A DNA stretch of 64,000 nt from Micractinium sp. NFX-FRZ (taxonomy: Eukaryota > Chlorophyta > Trebouxiophyceae > Chlorellales > Chlorellaceae): positions 1 through 64,000 of the forward strand of contig JAPTJF010000247.1 of assembly GCA_029339195.1 (NCBI GenBank), given 5' to 3'. This document shows positions 11,980 through 24,504 of this stretch, one piece after another (positions within the stretch are counted from its first letter, which is position 1; the number at the start of each line of letters is the position of its first letter). The notes under the pieces are model-generated. The model saw nothing but the letters and a program-made list of their open reading frames with translations. It searched no databases and was not told the origin of the DNA. The translations under genes were made by a program, and so were the position numbers.

Positions 11980-12343
11980 AGCTGCAGCAGGCAGCGGCAG
12001 CACTGGAGGCAGCCCGCGTGGCAGGCGTCCGCAGCTGCGCCTACCTGTGTCACACCAACCTGGGCGCTGGCAGCAGCCCGGCATCCAGGAAGGGAGGGGC
12101 CAACAGACGGTGCGGTGGGTGCCGCTCGGTGTGGCACTGCTCTGGTGCCGACCCGCGGGCGGGGCATCGGCGTGCGTGCAAGCAGCTAGCCGCGGAGCGG
12201 CAGCTGGAGCAGGTGCTGCGGGACGGTGAGGGCAGGGACTGTGAATCGAGGGGGCGCTGCCCTGGGTTTTGCTTGCCACGTGTCCCGCTGCCTCTTCTCC
12301 CGGCCTGCTTGTCCCTCCTCTCTTCGTAGGTACAACACCATAA
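11980..12343 (+). CDS. Probable MYND zinc-finger protein, 3' exons
   Basis: An exon from about 11980 to 12225 codes for QQLQQAAAALEAARVAGVRS, then CAYLC, RRCGGCRSVWHC and HRRACKQL. The last exon (12330-12343) adds a short tail and a stop. The first two cysteine pairs and the final H-x3-C suit a MYND finger (C..C, C..C, YC, H...C). The middle is shortened: the usual cysteine and HW after the YC-type position are missing, so the finger may be degenerate or an intron may be misread. The expected upstream region was not found with confidence. A protein-binding role would be expected if the finger is intact. Confidence 0.4.
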
Positions 12344-12433
12344 GGGAGATGAGCAGGCGCCCAGCAGCAAAGCACACAGCGTAGGGCAAGCTGGCAGGCA
12401 GGCAAGGGCTTTGGTGTTTCCTGTGTGGAGGGG

Positions 12434-12451
12434 TGGTGTTGAATAACACCA
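12434..12451 (-). terminator. Histone 3' palindrome after H2A
   Basis: Perfect TGGTGTT-4 nt-AACACCA hairpin in the H2A 3' UTR, 34 nt beyond the stop. The same 7-bp stem follows all four histone genes here. Confidence 0.85.
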
Positions 12452-12484
12452 GTGGGGTTTGAGTGTGAGGAGGGTGCCGGGCGC

Positions 12485-12865
12485 TTAGGCCTCGGCCTTC
12501 TTGCCGGTCTTCTTGGGCAGCAGCACGGAGTGGATGTTGGGCAGCACGCCGCCCTCGGCGATGGTCACGCCCGCCAGCAGCTTGGACAGCTCCTCATCGT
12601 TGCGCACCGCCAGCTGGATGTGGCGGGGGATGATGCGGGTCTTCTTGTTGTCGCGGGCGGCGTTGCCTGCCAGCTCCAGCACCTCGGCGGCCAGGTACTC
12701 CAGCACCGCCGCCAGGTAGACGGGCGCGCCGGCACCGATGCGCTCAGCGTAGCGGCCCTTCTTCAGGTAGCGGGCGATGCGGCCCACGGGGAACTGCAGC
12801 CCCGCCTTGGAGGACTTGCTCACGGCCTTCTTGCCGGCGGTCTTGCCCTTGCCACGGCCAGACAT
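12485..12865 (-). CDS. Histone H2A
   Basis: Intron-less, 126 aa, beginning [20 protein letters not shown], with [17 protein letters not shown], the acidic patch [19 protein letters not shown] and [19 protein letters not shown] at the end. It packages DNA as half of the H2A-H2B dimer. There is no SQEF/Y C-terminal motif, so this is a canonical rather than H2A.X-like form. It is divergent to H2B with 342 bp between the start codons. The 3' hairpin and lack of introns point to replication-dependent expression. Confidence 0.97.
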   Translation of the reverse strand: MSGRGKGKTAGKKAVSKSSKAGLQFPVGRIARYLKKGRYAERIGAGAPVYLAAVLEYLAAEVLELAGNAARDNKKTRIIPRHIQLAVRNDEELSKLLAGVTIAEGGVLPNIHSVLLPKKTGKKAEA

Positions 12866-13207
12866 GGTTGCTGGGTTGGGGTTGGTGGGGGGAGGAGAGA
12901 GGGGTGATGGGAGGGTTGGAGTGCCGAATGCAGGCGCTTCCGGCGGCTTTTGTAAGCGGGAGGGAGCGGAGAGGCCCGCTGGCAGGCGGCGACAGCCTGG
13001 GCCAGCCAGGGACGCCAGCTGGGCGGCTCCCAGATGGGTGAGCGCCGACACCCATCCGGGCCCCCTGCATTGCCTGCCTCTCCTTGGCCAGCTGCCGCCG
13101 CTCCTCCCGCCGCTTGCCAGTGGCTACAAGAGCGGCAGGGCCCTCAGTTCTCGCCACTCTTCACTCGAACTCCCTCCCACCCACCCCACAACTACCACCC
13201 AGCAGCC
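12866..13207. promoter_or_regulatory. Divergent H2A-H2B promoter
   Basis: A TATA-like TACAAAAG (minus strand, 12954-12947) lies about 82 nt before the H2A ATG, and TACAAGAG (13125-13132) lies 76 nt before the H2B ATG. Between them CCCAGATGGGTGAGCGC (13029-13045, +) and CCCGGATGGGTGTCGGC (13060-13044, -) partly overlap, one pointing to each gene. The same element occurs twice in the H3-H4 spacer. Confidence 0.7.
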
Positions 13208-13579
13208 ATGGCTCCCCCCGCCAAGAAGGCCGCCCCTGCCAAGAAGGAGGCCAAGCCCGCCGCCGCCAAGGGCGAGAAGAAGAAGGCCAAGAAGACCAAG
13301 GGCACCGAGAGCTACAAGCTCTACATCTTCAAGGTGCTCAAGCAGGTGCACCCCGACACTGGCATCTCCTCCAAGTCCATGGCCATCCTCAACTCGTTCA
13401 TCGTGGACCAGTTTGAGAAGATCGCCGCCGCCGCCGCCCAGCTGAGCCGCGTGAACAAGAAGCCCACCCTGACCTCCCGCGAGATCCAGACCGCCGTGCG
13501 CCTGGTGCTGCCCGGCGAGCTGGCCAAGCACGCCGTGAGCGAGGGCACCAAGGCCGTCACCAAGTTCACCTCCGCGTGA
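13208..13579 (+). CDS. Histone H2B
   Basis: Intron-less, 123 aa. The lysine- and alanine-rich tail ([20 protein letters not shown]) is followed by [40 protein letters not shown] and [20 protein letters not shown], ending [12 protein letters not shown]. It pairs with H2A in the nucleosome. It is divergent to H2A and ends in the shared 3' palindrome at 13626. Confidence 0.97.
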   Translation: MAPPAKKAAPAKKEAKPAAAKGEKKKAKKTKGTESYKLYIFKVLKQVHPDTGISSKSMAILNSFIVDQFEKIAAAAAQLSRVNKKPTLTSREIQTAVRLVLPGELAKHAVSEGTKAVTKFTSA

Positions 13580-13625
13580 GCGGTGCAACCGCATCCCCGC
13601 CCATCAACGCCCCCACAAACACAAC

Positions 13626-13643
13626 TGGTGTTGTTCAACACCA
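13626..13643 (+). terminator. Histone 3' palindrome after H2B
   Basis: TGGTGTT-GTTC-AACACCA, starting 47 nt beyond the H2B stop. Only the loop differs from the other three copies. Confidence 0.85.
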
Positions 13644-14589
13644 CCCTCTCTCTAGGGAATACTCCACACTCTGCCTGCCCTGCTGGCGTCGCATGCGCCT
13701 GCCATGGTGCCTGCCTTGCGGTGTTGTTGCTCTTGCCTCTGGGTGCCTGCTGGGCCTCCCTCCCTTTCTGCCGTGTGGTGTGGCCTGGCCACCTTATGCT
13801 TGCTCACTCCCGTCTGCTTCTGCCTTCGTGCATGATTGCACCGACTGGACGGAGAGTGGCAGCGGGGTGGGCAAGGCGCTGGGTGGCAGGCAGCAGCAGC
13901 AAGGGACGACAAGAGCGGCTGCAGGCTGAGTGGGGCATCAGCAGGACATCCCCGTAGTTATCACATCAAGAGCTTTGCAGCACAGCGGCATTGAGCTGGC
14001 TGGAGGCAGGCATGGGCTGGCTCCTGCACAACCGCTGTCAGTGCGACCTTCTCTGCATCTCGGATGCTGCTGCGCTAGCATGTTCGGTGGGCAGGCCCTG
14101 GTGCCCTGTCAGCAGGCGCCCTTTTGGGCCAGAGACACTCACATTGCCTCTCTGGCTCGATACAGGCGTTGGCCACTGACCCACCAAAAGCTCCTGGTTG
14201 CTCTCAGGCCTTTAGAGCGCCAGGACTGCAAGCGGTGAGCATGATGGTGTGCAGCGCCAGCACAGCGCACCCGTTGCATGCCGATGGCAGCGGTGCCGTC
14301 TAGAGTGCCTGGGGCCGGAGAAAGTCTCCAAATCGTAGCCTGGACGTGACTTCGCCCTGATCTGGCTTTTGCTGCCTCAGAAGTTGGCATTGGTGCACGG
14401 CACAGCAGCAGGCAAAGCGGGGCGGCCGACGCATGGCGGACGGGGGCGCCGCCGCTGCGGCGGCGTGCCCAGCACGGTAGCTTGCTCACTCGTCTGCCGT
14501 GCGTCTCGGAGCCGCTGCCCTCTTTCTTTCGGCACGTGGTACCTGCACAGCCTCTACCTCGCCCGCCTCGCCCTCCCACACCACCTCCC
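13644..14589. other. Intergenic stretch between H2B and the F-box gene
   Basis: Nothing with coding support was found. It presumably holds the F-box gene promoter and 5' UTR. Confidence 0.4.
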
Positions 14590-16293
14590 ATGCCGGCCGC
14601 CCCGTCGTTCGCCAGCCTGCCGGACGAAGTTCTTGTCTCCATCCTGGCCCATCTGGGCCTGCAGGAGCGGTGAGCGCGGAGGCTGCAGACGCTGCCTGGT
14701 GCTGGCACCACCAGGCTGCCGCTGCCGCCGCTGCTGGTTTGGGCGTCGTGGGCAGTGGCGGCTCTTGTGCCCTCACCATGCGCTCGTCTCCCATTCCCCT
14801 TTCAGGCACCGGTCGGCTGTGTTGGTTTGCCGCCGCTGGCAGCAGCTGGCAAGCTCCACGCCGCAGCTGTTGCGGGTGGTCTGCGCTATACACAAGGGCG
14901 GCAATGCGCGCGCTGCGGCCAGGCTGGCTTCGTTTACCACCTGGTTGCTGGCGCGTGCGGCACCGCACCTGCAGCAGCTCAGCCTCGAGGTGGAGCCTGC
15001 AGACGAGTTTGCCCCTCCTGGCACGTCCGAGCAGCTGACAGCAGCCCTGACAGCGGCGCTGGCAGGGAGCGGCATGGCGGGCGCGCTGGCGGCGCTGCGA
15101 GTGGAGGCCTGCACCGTCGGCCCCTTTGTCTGGGCAAGCGGCCTGCGCAGCCTGCGGCGCCTCGTCCTGGTCTCACCCACACAGCATAGTCTGCACTGGG
15201 ACGCCCCAGCGCTTGCACTGCCGCTCCTGGAGGAACTCGTGCTGTCGGGAGACCCGCTGGAGGTGCCGCCCTCTGGCCGCCTGCCGCCGTCGCTCACCAA
15301 GCTGCACCTGCTCTTCCTTGATGGCATCGAGGCGCTGCCGCACCAGGTAGGCCAAGCGCTCCAGAGCAGACAGCTGGAACGCGTCGGGGGATGAGCGACA
15401 TCTGCACGCCCAGCTTTGGGGGGGTGTTTCGCTGGCACAGGGGTGCCGCGTGCGCCCCGCTGGCGTGACCGCTCGCTCCCCTGCGCTCGGCGTCAACCAC
15501 TTTGCTGTCGCTGTTCCTCTGGACGGTGCAGGTCAGTGCACTCACGCGGCTGCGCAACCTGGGCCTGCAATCTGCCAGCTGCACCAGCGGCGGTTACTTC
15601 GCGCTCGCACGGCTGCCCAGCCTGCGTCGCCTGGAGATGCAGGATTGCCACCACTGGCCCGCCTGCCTCAGCCAGCTCACCGGCTTGGAAGCGCTGGTGC
15701 TGGACGACCGCCACGGGGACCTACGGTTTGAAGAGGAGGGGCAGGAGGGTGTGCAGGCAGTGACTGCAGTGACTGCTGCTCTCCCACTGCTCACCCGGCT
15801 CACACTCCTGGTCCTCGATTCTGCGCCAGGCATGCCAGCACCGCCGCTGGAGTTGGCCAGCCTCACCGCCCTGCACTCCTTTGTCTGGTTGGGCCAGCAC
15901 GGCTGCCCGCTGCCCCCTGGCTCCTGGCTGTCCAGCCTTCGACGGTTCGCCGCGATGGCAGATACAGTCACAGCCAGTGCTGCCATGCTTGCCTCCGCCC
16001 CTCACATCGATGTCGTGGGTGTGTCGTGCCACAGCCAGCACTTTGCTGGGCTGAGCCGCATTCTGAGCGCAGCGCTGCGGGCACCCGCACTGCATCAGCT
16101 GGTGGTGTGGGCACTCGCTGACGCATGGAGCAACGGCGGCGTGCAGACACTTTTAGATGCGCAGCGGGCGCACCCTGCCGTTCGCATTGAAAGTCACGTG
16201 TCCTTTTGGGACTGGGACCCGTTTCTGGCTTCCTGCGGCTACGACCCGGCTGCATCGACTTCTCTGGATGATTTCCTGGCTGGCAGTGTCTGA
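14590..16293 (+). CDS. F-box protein with leucine-rich C-terminal region
   Basis: Exons 14590-14669, 14806-15346 and 15532-16293 give 460 aa. Residues about 8-45 form an F-box across the first junction: SLPDEVLVSILAHLGLQERH, then SAVLVCRRWQQL. F-box proteins tether substrates to SCF ubiquitin ligases through Skp1. The rest is leucine-rich with irregular LRR-like strands (LRSLRRLVLVSP, LPLLEELVLSGD, LPSLRRLEMQDC), a likely substrate-binding surface. A TGTAA signal follows at 16362. It separates the two divergent histone pairs and shares neither their intron-less structure nor their 3' palindrome. The target is unknown. Confidence 0.8.
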
Positions 16294-16361
16294 CTCCTTT
16301 TTGTACTTTTGTATGGCATTCTATCTTACTCTCCTGGCCAGCAAACACAGCCGCCCTTCGG

Positions 16362-16366
16362 TGTAA
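16362..16366 (+). terminator. TGTAA polyadenylation signal of the F-box gene
   Basis: Located 69 nt after the stop codon. Confidence 0.5.
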
Positions 16367-17356
16367 TATCAATCATACACGTGTGCTCGAGGCGATGGGG
16401 GCAGGCTGTGCCGGCATCGAAAGGGCCAGAGGTGCTGCTCAGGCGGTGCTTCCCACCCGCTGCCTCGTGCACAGCGTGCACAGGAGCGAGCAAGCTGCCA
16501 CAGCATTGGCTGGGAAGCAGGGGTGGCTGCGGTGGCTGCCCAATTTGGCAGAGCAGGCAGAGGCAAGAGCGCCACGAGGCAGGGCAGGAACACAGCACTG
16601 GCACGGGGCAGAGCCAGACAGGCGGGGCACACATATTGAGGGACGGCACGCACCGCACAGGCAGGTCGAGTGTGCAGGGCTCGGATGTGGGTCTAGGACA
16701 CGAGACGCCAGCAGGAGCGCGGCGCCAGCAGGCAAGGAAGGAAAGGCAGTAAGCGGGGGGAGCTGACGCTGGCGTGCAGCCGCCAGCTGGTCGACTGGCC
16801 CAAGCTACGCAGCCAGGTGAAGCACCGACTTCTGCTTCCACGCACAGCCGCCCGTCAGAGGCACCACCTTCATAACTTCTGAAAGGCAGCAGCAGCAGCT
16901 GTGCATAAGACTGTACGCAGCGGGGAGGGGCCCAGCAGCGCAGGTTGTTGGGGAAGCTGAGCAGGCACAGCGCTCGGGACAGGGAGGCAACGATGGACCA
17001 ACGGCACCACAGCACGAGCGGGGCAGAGAGGCTGCCAACGCGGCAGCAGCACTGGGCGTAGCAAAGGGGAGAGCATGCCAGCAAGGCAGTGGGCCACCGT
17101 GCGGAAGGGCAGCAAGGGAGGGTGCAGGCAGGCGGGCAGGGCACACAGCAGCAGATCCCGCAGCAGCGTACAAAAGGGCAAGCGTACATGCGGCAGCGCA
17201 CTCCATGCAATGCACATCCATGCGGCCACTACCCTTACCACAGCGGGACAGCAGCAGACGGGCGGCACACCGTCCCTTCACCGAACATGCCGGAAGGCTG
17301 CAAGGCAGCAAGCAAGCACGCAAACACAGCTCGTGTTCTTTTTCCAAGGGAAGGGG
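16367..17356. other. Intergenic stretch between the F-box gene and H3
   Basis: Long open frames exist on the minus strand (for example 16805-17347), but they are cysteine- and alanine-rich GC artefacts with no recognisable motif or splice structure. I see no gene. Confidence 0.4.
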
Positions 17357-17374
17357 TGGTGTTGAATAACACCA
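17357..17374 (-). terminator. Histone 3' palindrome after H3
   Basis: TGGTGTT-4 nt-AACACCA, beginning 46 nt beyond the H3 stop. It is identical to the H2A copy, and the flanking aaccccac is shared too. Confidence 0.85.
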
Positions 17375-17419
17375 GTGGGGTTTTGTGTTGTTGTGTGGGA
17401 GGCCGAGGGCCCAGCACGC

Positions 17420-18577
<1,158 letters not shown>

Positions 18578-18619
18578 ATCGACAGTGGTCTGGCAACCAG
18601 CCTCCCTCCACACAAACAC

Positions 18620-18637
18620 TGGTGTTATTCAACACCA
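18620..18637 (+). terminator. Histone 3' palindrome after H4
   Basis: TGGTGTT-ATTC-AACACCA, 43 nt beyond the H4 stop. Confidence 0.85.
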
Positions 18638-19043
18638 CCCCTCCATTGGAAAATCAAAACAGCTTACGCTAGCCTGTATCATCACCCGTTTGCCTGCCGG
18701 TTTGCTGCTGCTTCTGTTCTGTTGGTCGTGCTGTGTTAGGCTTGCAAGGGCAGCGCTGTGTATACTAGGTTGGATGCTTGTTTACGGCTCCCTTGTTATG
18801 GCTGTCCCTCCTCCTCACCTGGCTGGCCCGGCCCGTCGCCCGTGCACGCAGGTGGGCTGCTGTGCTGTGCATGCTTTGGATCTTGGCAGCTGCTGCTGAC
18901 TTAATCCCCTACTGCCTTAGTCCAGCTCAGGACTTGGGTTTCAGCATGGCATTCTCATGCAAGGAGAAGCTGGGGGTGACGAGCACATCAGAGAGGGTTG
19001 CATTCCCCTACGGCGGAGAGCACCATGCCGCCCCCGCTTGACA
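18638..19043. other. Intergenic stretch, convergent H4 and aminotransferase
   Basis: No gene seen. It includes the 3' ends of both convergent genes. Confidence 0.4.
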
Positions 19044-22000
19044 TCAGAGCCTGCTGCGCTGTGCGCCGCCCAGCAGCAGCGCCACGCTCTCCTCGAACAC
19101 CGCCGTGTGCCTGTCCACGTCAGCGGCGGTTGTGGCGGGGCACATGAGGGCCTGCGGAGCAGCGGCAGGGGAGGAGGGAGGTGGGCGGGCACGATGCCCT
19201 GTAAGCGTGGCGCCGTTGCTGGGCGGCACCAACCTGCTGCTGCTGCTGCTGCTGCTGCTGGGCCACATTCAACATGGTACGCCAGGAGATTACGGGAAGG
19301 CAAGATGCACTGAGGATGGCAGGTCTCTGGGCCTCTGGCCGCCAGCAAATCGCGCAGCGGCAGCCGGACGGGGGTTGCTGCACCCCACACCTCCCCCTTT
19401 GCACACACGAAGCACTCGCCATGTTGTGGAAGGGTGTGAGGTAGATGCCTCTGTTGAGGGCAGCCAGGTGCATGAAGTAGTCTAGCCGCTCGTTGGAGGC
19501 AGCCGCGGCCTGGCCGCCGTTGCGCGGCGCCACTGCGGCTGGCCTGCATGCGAGGGGACAGGTGCAATTGACTGTGAACCAGTGTGGCCCGTCGCCGAGC
19601 TGAGCACCGCTGGCAGCAGCGGGGCCATCCCACCACCACCGCACATGGAACAACCTTGAGAAGGCCACAGCACGTCACAACCCAGCCTCCTGCCAACCCA
19701 CACATCAACCATGCATGCATGGCAGAGCAACCCACCAAGAGTGCAGCACCCCAGCACCCACCAGTACTCCACACGGCAGCCCAGGCGCTTGACGGTCCAC
19801 GGCAGGCGGTGCCGGGCGATGGCTGCCGACACGCCCGCCTCAAAACGCTGCGCCAGCAAGATCATGCGGCTGTCACGGGTGGGGAGGGTTTGGCGGGTTG
19901 AGGGGTGGGTTGAGAGGCGAGCTGGCTTGGCTCGACTCGGCTGGGCTGCGGGCAGCACATCTGCTCTCCCAGCACAAAGGAGGGAGCTGACAGCATTCAA
20001 CCACCTCCTGCCTCCTGCACCGCTGCAACCCATGCACCCTCTGCTCACTCCTGCGCCCCTTCTGTGACACCCATGCCAGGGTGCCAGCGCCGCCGTGCCT
20101 GCCACCAGACACCGTAAATGCAGGGAGCGGAGCCGCCGCCCTGCACCCAGCCCCTGGTTGGTCACCCATCCCATCCCCCTCCGCCCCTCCTCACTCGTAC
20201 GCCTCTTGCGTAAGCACCTCCTCCAGCGTGGCACGCAGCGCCGCCAGGCTCAGCGCGTTGCCCGCCAGCGTGCCCCCCACGCCGCCCGTGTCCGACAGGT
20301 CCGGCCGGATGGCGCTGCCCAGCCGGGCGGCCAGCTCAGCTGTGAAGCCGTACACCGCCACGGGGATGCCGCCTGGGCGGGCGGGGACAGGGAGGGAGGG
20401 AGGGAGGGAGGCATGGGGAGCGGGGGTTGGGCTGTGTGGTGCTGGTGTGTCAGCCTGACAGGCACGCGGGCACAGCCAAGCAGGCTGGCTTGGCACTGGG
20501 GGTGACCAAACGGTGCGCGGCATGCCTGGCCCTGCTCACGTCAAGAGAACACCTCCCTATGCTCACGCCACGGGCCACCCTCTCAAGCAGCGCTGCAGCC
20601 AGAGAAGCCTCTCCCTACAAACTCAATCCCCGCCCAGCCAGCCACCTGCGATGGGCTTCCCCAGCACAAATATGTCGGGCCGCACGCCCTCGGCGCGCGC
20701 CATGCCGCCTGGGCCGGCGCAGATTGTGTGCGTCTCGTCAATGAGCAGCAGCGTGCCCGTGCTGTTTGGGGGGGCAGGCATGGCACGCAGCGGGAAAGGA
20801 TGGGTGAAGGCGGGAGGGCAGGAGGAGGGCACGGTACACGGGAGGGCAGGGGGGCGGGAGGGCTGGAGTGCGCCTTGCCGCCCAGCACTGCGCGGCACCA
20901 GCTGGCATACACCTGGTGCCACCACTGCCACTGCCCAGTCTCGCTGTGCAACCCACCGCGTGCAGGCGTTGCGCAGAGCTGCCAGGAAGCCGGGCTCGGG
21001 GAGGATGATGCCTGCGCGCGTTATTCGAGGGGGTGCCAAGAGGGGAGGGCGTCTGCAGAGGTGCGCTGGCCGCCGCACAGTTGGTCTGGTGGTACCAAAG
21101 GAGCGCCGTGCCATGTGGACAGAATTGCAGGACGTGCGCCTAACCGCAGGCTCCCACTCACCCACCCACCAATGTTTGTCATGGCCGGCTCGGCCAGCGC
21201 GCAGGCCACATCCCCCGGCGCTAGCGCCGCTTCCAGTGCTGCAACGTCGTTCCATTCCACGACCTGCAAGGGGGGGAGAGGGGGGTGCGGGGCGAGGACA
21301 GGAGGGAGAGAGGAAACAGGTGAGGGCAAGACTGGCATCACAGGGACAGGGGAAAGGAGAGAGACGAGGGTGAGAGGAACGGAGAGGCGAGAGAGCACAG
21401 CCACCGCAAGAGCTCCCAGGGCATTCCTCTTCAACACCCGAGGGCAAGTGGAAGGGTGGGAGACGAGGCAGAGGGGGCCCCTACACTGCATGCTTATACT
21501 ATACTAGTAAAAGTATAAGTATGCTAGTAGCAAGCCCAAGTGCCTGTGAGCGAGCACACGCTGCGCAGCAGCAGCAACAGCAGCGGCAGCAACAGCAGCG
21601 GCAGCAGTAGGCAGTGATGTACAGTAAAGGAAGGCAGTGCTGCGGCCACCTTGGTTGTCAGGGAGGGGTCCACAGGTGGCCCCAGGTTGCCGGGCCGTGC
21701 CTGCACCTGACCATCAGGCCTGCAGTAAGCACAGATCGCACACGAGGCCAAAAAGAGGGTAAGGGCCGCACAGCGCTCCATGCCCGCCCCTGCATGGCAA
21801 CTAAAATCAAGCGAAAACCCTGGGCCCCAGCCCAAACACCTATATGCAGCACTGCACGTGCCCGCCCGCACCCACCCTAGCGTGGCAAACGTCTCATCCA
21901 CGGTCCCATGGTAGCACCAGTTGAACACCAGGATCTTGCTGCGCCCGGTGGCCAGCCTGGCACGTCGTTGCAGGGGAAGTGGCACACATGGAAGCTGTGA

Positions 22001-23296
22001 GGCCGTGCTTCCCAGTGAAGATCCGCTGGGGGGGCATTGGTGAGGGCTGAGGCAGGGCACGGGGCGCAGCAGCGGTGCCCCAACGCCACTGCGCCCACGC
22101 CCCCCAGCGGCGCCCCACCCAACCAGCGCATGCTCGCCCCACTACACCCCCCCTCTCCCTGAATCCTAATCTCCCACCCTTTGTTCGCCCGCTCGCACCT
22201 GGCCAGGCGGATTGAGAAGCGGTTTGCATCCGTGGCGGTGAGGGCCAGCTGCCAGTACGGCAGGCCGAAGCGGCTCTGCAGCAGGCGTGCCACTGGCACC
22301 GCATCCTCTGAAGGCAGCATGAAGGTGAGCCCCTTGCAGGCGCGCTGCTGGATGGCCGCCACTGTGGGCGCTGGTGAGTGGCCTGGCAGGAGGGGGCAGG
22401 GCAGGGCAGGAGGGTGTGTTGGTAAGCAGGGTGTGGTAAGCAGGGTGTGGTAAGCACCGCATGGAGTCGCGCTGAGGGCATGCCCGAGAATTCCCAAGTG
22501 GAGGCTGTGCATTTGTTTCTAAACTAGTTGATCCTACCACACCACGCCCGCAACGGCCCCCAGCCCCAGCCGCAGCACACCTGCCGTGGCGTCGATGCCT
22601 GTCAATCCCAATTTATCTCAGAGGTCAACATTTTTTTGCGCACACTCAGCCCTGCGTGGCTACACCCCCTGTTTCCAGCGCTTGTGGCGCACCTGCCATG
22701 GCCCCGGTGTCTCCCAGGCAGAAGTCAATGTACTGCCGCCCGTCGGCACACGTGAAACGAGCGCCCTGCCCTTCTACCACCGTCAGCGGGAAGCGGCCGG
22801 CGCTGCAGCAGGAGCAAGGTTGGAGGATGAAGGGGCGCCACACAGAAGTGTACGGGGTGGCGGGCCACACAGAAGTGTACGGGGTGGCGGTAAGAGGTGT
22901 TCGCGCAGAGACCTGACAGCTGGCTAAAAGGCGGGAAAGCTTGTGCAGGCGGCAGCAGGGCGGCGGCGGCAGGGGCGACGGCGCAGGGAGCGGGAGGAGC
23001 GTCTCGTGCGCGCCCGTCCACGCCATTGGAGCCAGATCCATCAGAGGAGCACCTGCACGCTGCTAGGGCGCCCTCAGGCGCGCGACGAAAGCAGGGGCAA
23101 CAGGGGCAACCCTCCCAAAAGCCCTAGCTCGCCCAGCGCACCTGCGGACCTGCCATGGCATCACAACGCCCCCCAATAGTCCATCTTTGGCCTGGCGAGC
23201 TAGCTGGCGGCTGCGGGGGTGCGTGCAAGCGAACTCTGCGTCTTCCTCGCGAATCAGCGCCTCCAGGCGCGCCTCATCCACGCCGGCGGCAGCCAT
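19044..23296 (-). CDS. Class III (PLP) aminotransferase, bacterial-type
   Basis: Twelve exons (5' to 3': 23296-23142, 22802-22693, 22382-22199, 21956-21876, 21719-21650, 21263-21170, 21011-20957, 20761-20646, 20372-20195, 19869-19762, 19543-19420, 19151-19044) join to 460 aa with all phases matching. Motifs in order are QYIDFCLGDTGAMAGHSPAP, LTATDANRFSIRLARLATGR, ILVFNWCYHGTVDETFA, LLIDETHTICAGPGG (PLP aspartate), FVLGKPIAGGIPVAVYGF (Schiff-base lysine) and YLTPFHNMALMCPATTAADV. This matches bacterial aminotransferases related to glutamate-1-semialdehyde aminomutase. The substrate cannot be told from sequence. It begins MAAAGVDEARLEALIREEDA with no clear transit peptide, so the cytosol is likely. 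The last intron has a GC donor (ATG|gcgagt). Possibly an old bacterial transfer. Confidence 0.88.
21493..21519. repeat. AT-rich inverted repeat in an aminotransferase intron
   Basis: cttatact and agtataag, 8-bp arms with an 11-nt spacer, in an island much more AT-rich than its surroundings. Confidence 0.4.
22837..22891. repeat. Two-copy direct repeat in an aminotransferase intron
   Basis: A 27-nt unit beginning ccacacagaagtgtacgggg occurs twice in tandem, almost without change, just upstream of exon 2. Confidence 0.7.
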
Positions 23297-23814
23297 GGCT
23301 TTAATTTGATGTCCGCACACCGGAAATCTGCAACCCGGCACGCGCCTATGCCTAGGGTTCTGTCAGCAGCGGCCGCAGCGGGACGCCGCGGCTCTGCTAG
23401 GCGGCGCCAGCATAGCACGCAAGCTTCTCCCATGCAAGCCCAGCTGCCGTTGCAACATTTGCGAGGTGGGTTGCACACGTGCGTTATTTCCTGTACGCTT
23501 GAGCGAGCTCAGCCCACCGCCAACTGCTCAGCCCGCACCACCAGCGCCTCCTGCGCTCGCCTGCCGGACGACCGCTGCATGCTCTCGGCCGCAGCGGCCA
23601 CCACGCCCAAGCCTGCAACCTGCACACTCCACGTGCCTCGCTATATGGATGTACTCACGCAGGCAAGGTGCAGAACCGCCCCCTGACGTGTGATGGTGGG
23701 CTCGGCTGCCGATCCATGCAGGACTTTGGAAGGCGGCGTGCCTTGCGCATGCCTGCCTCTTCACCAACTCTGCCACCCACCAATGAAGATTCTTGCATAC
23801 TGCCTGCGCCCTTC

Positions 23815-23935
23815 CCCGTCCACGGGCGGCGGGCGCTGCCTGCTGCGCTGGGCCACCCCTGCCCAGGCTCGCCAGCTGGCGGGTGCATCTGCCGCCAGAG
23901 GATGCCCGCCTGTTGTACACTGCCCGCCCCCATGA
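23815..23935 (+). pseudogene. Relic of the ankyrin-family C-terminal module
   Basis: Read across three frames, this piece reproduces the tail module of the two ankyrin genes: RRALPAALG in one frame, AQARQLAG in the next and LPPEDARLL in the third. The corresponding nucleotides of copy A lie at about 5010-5105. Frame changes mean it cannot code. I found no matching ankyrin block beside it. This points to a third, decayed family member or a duplicated fragment. Confidence 0.5.
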
Positions 23936-24504
23936 CCTAGTAGTCAGGTACAGCACAACATGCACGCCGCCCTGCCTGATTCACTGGTGCATCTCTGACC
24001 GCCAATACCCTGGGCGAGCAGCACAATTGTTATACTTCAAATGTCTTGCTTAGCCATTTCGCTTTGCTGCACTGCCGATGTGCCTCCCCGTCTTCTTGTT
24101 GCGCTTGCCCTGCGTAAAGAACCCCAGGCATCATATATGTAGGCTAAGCACAAGTGACTAGCAGGACGCAGTAAACAGGCAGTCTAATATGCGTTGCAGA
24201 GGTGCAGAGTTGGCAGAGAGCACGCAGCCACAACGGCCGCGGCGGCCGCGGCGGCCATGCTTTCCACCCTCACTCCGCCAGGCACGTGCCCCACCCACCT
24301 TGCTTACATTAGGCATCACTCTTGGGCCCCCATTGGAATTCACCCAGTGATCCGCAGTGGCGCAGGCCTTGTCCATCGGTGCGCTATACGAGGGAGAGGC
24401 AACTTCTCGCGTGCCCAGCCCACCCGAGAGCACCTGGAGCACTGCCTGGCCCTCCACAGCCTGCCCCAGCCCCTTCTCCCCCCTGCAGCTGCCCCCTGCC
24501 CATC
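23936..24504. other. Intergenic stretch before the 24.5-kb gene
   Basis: It holds a pure GCGGCC-type run at 24236-24256 and otherwise nothing I can support. Upstream exons of the next gene could lie around 24.38-24.48 kb. Confidence 0.3.

Noticed and set aside
12866..13207. Upstream extension of H2A to a 188-aa protein
   Set aside because: The open frame continues through the promoter by chance; the canonical MSGRGKG start and TATA spacing fix the ATG at 12865.
16805..17347. 180-aa minus-strand open frame upstream of H3
   Set aside because: Composition is cysteine/alanine/leucine-rich as expected from antisense GC-rich DNA. No motif, splice plan or family resemblance.
23150..23296. Ending aminotransferase exon 1 at CAG|gtccgc
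   Set aside because: Phase would not match exon 2. The donor 8 nt further on (CGCAG|gtgcgc) restores the frame and the expected spacing.
24236..24256. GCGGCC run as a CpG-type regulatory island
   Set aside because: Simple hexamer-like repeat in uniformly GC-rich DNA; no evidence of function.
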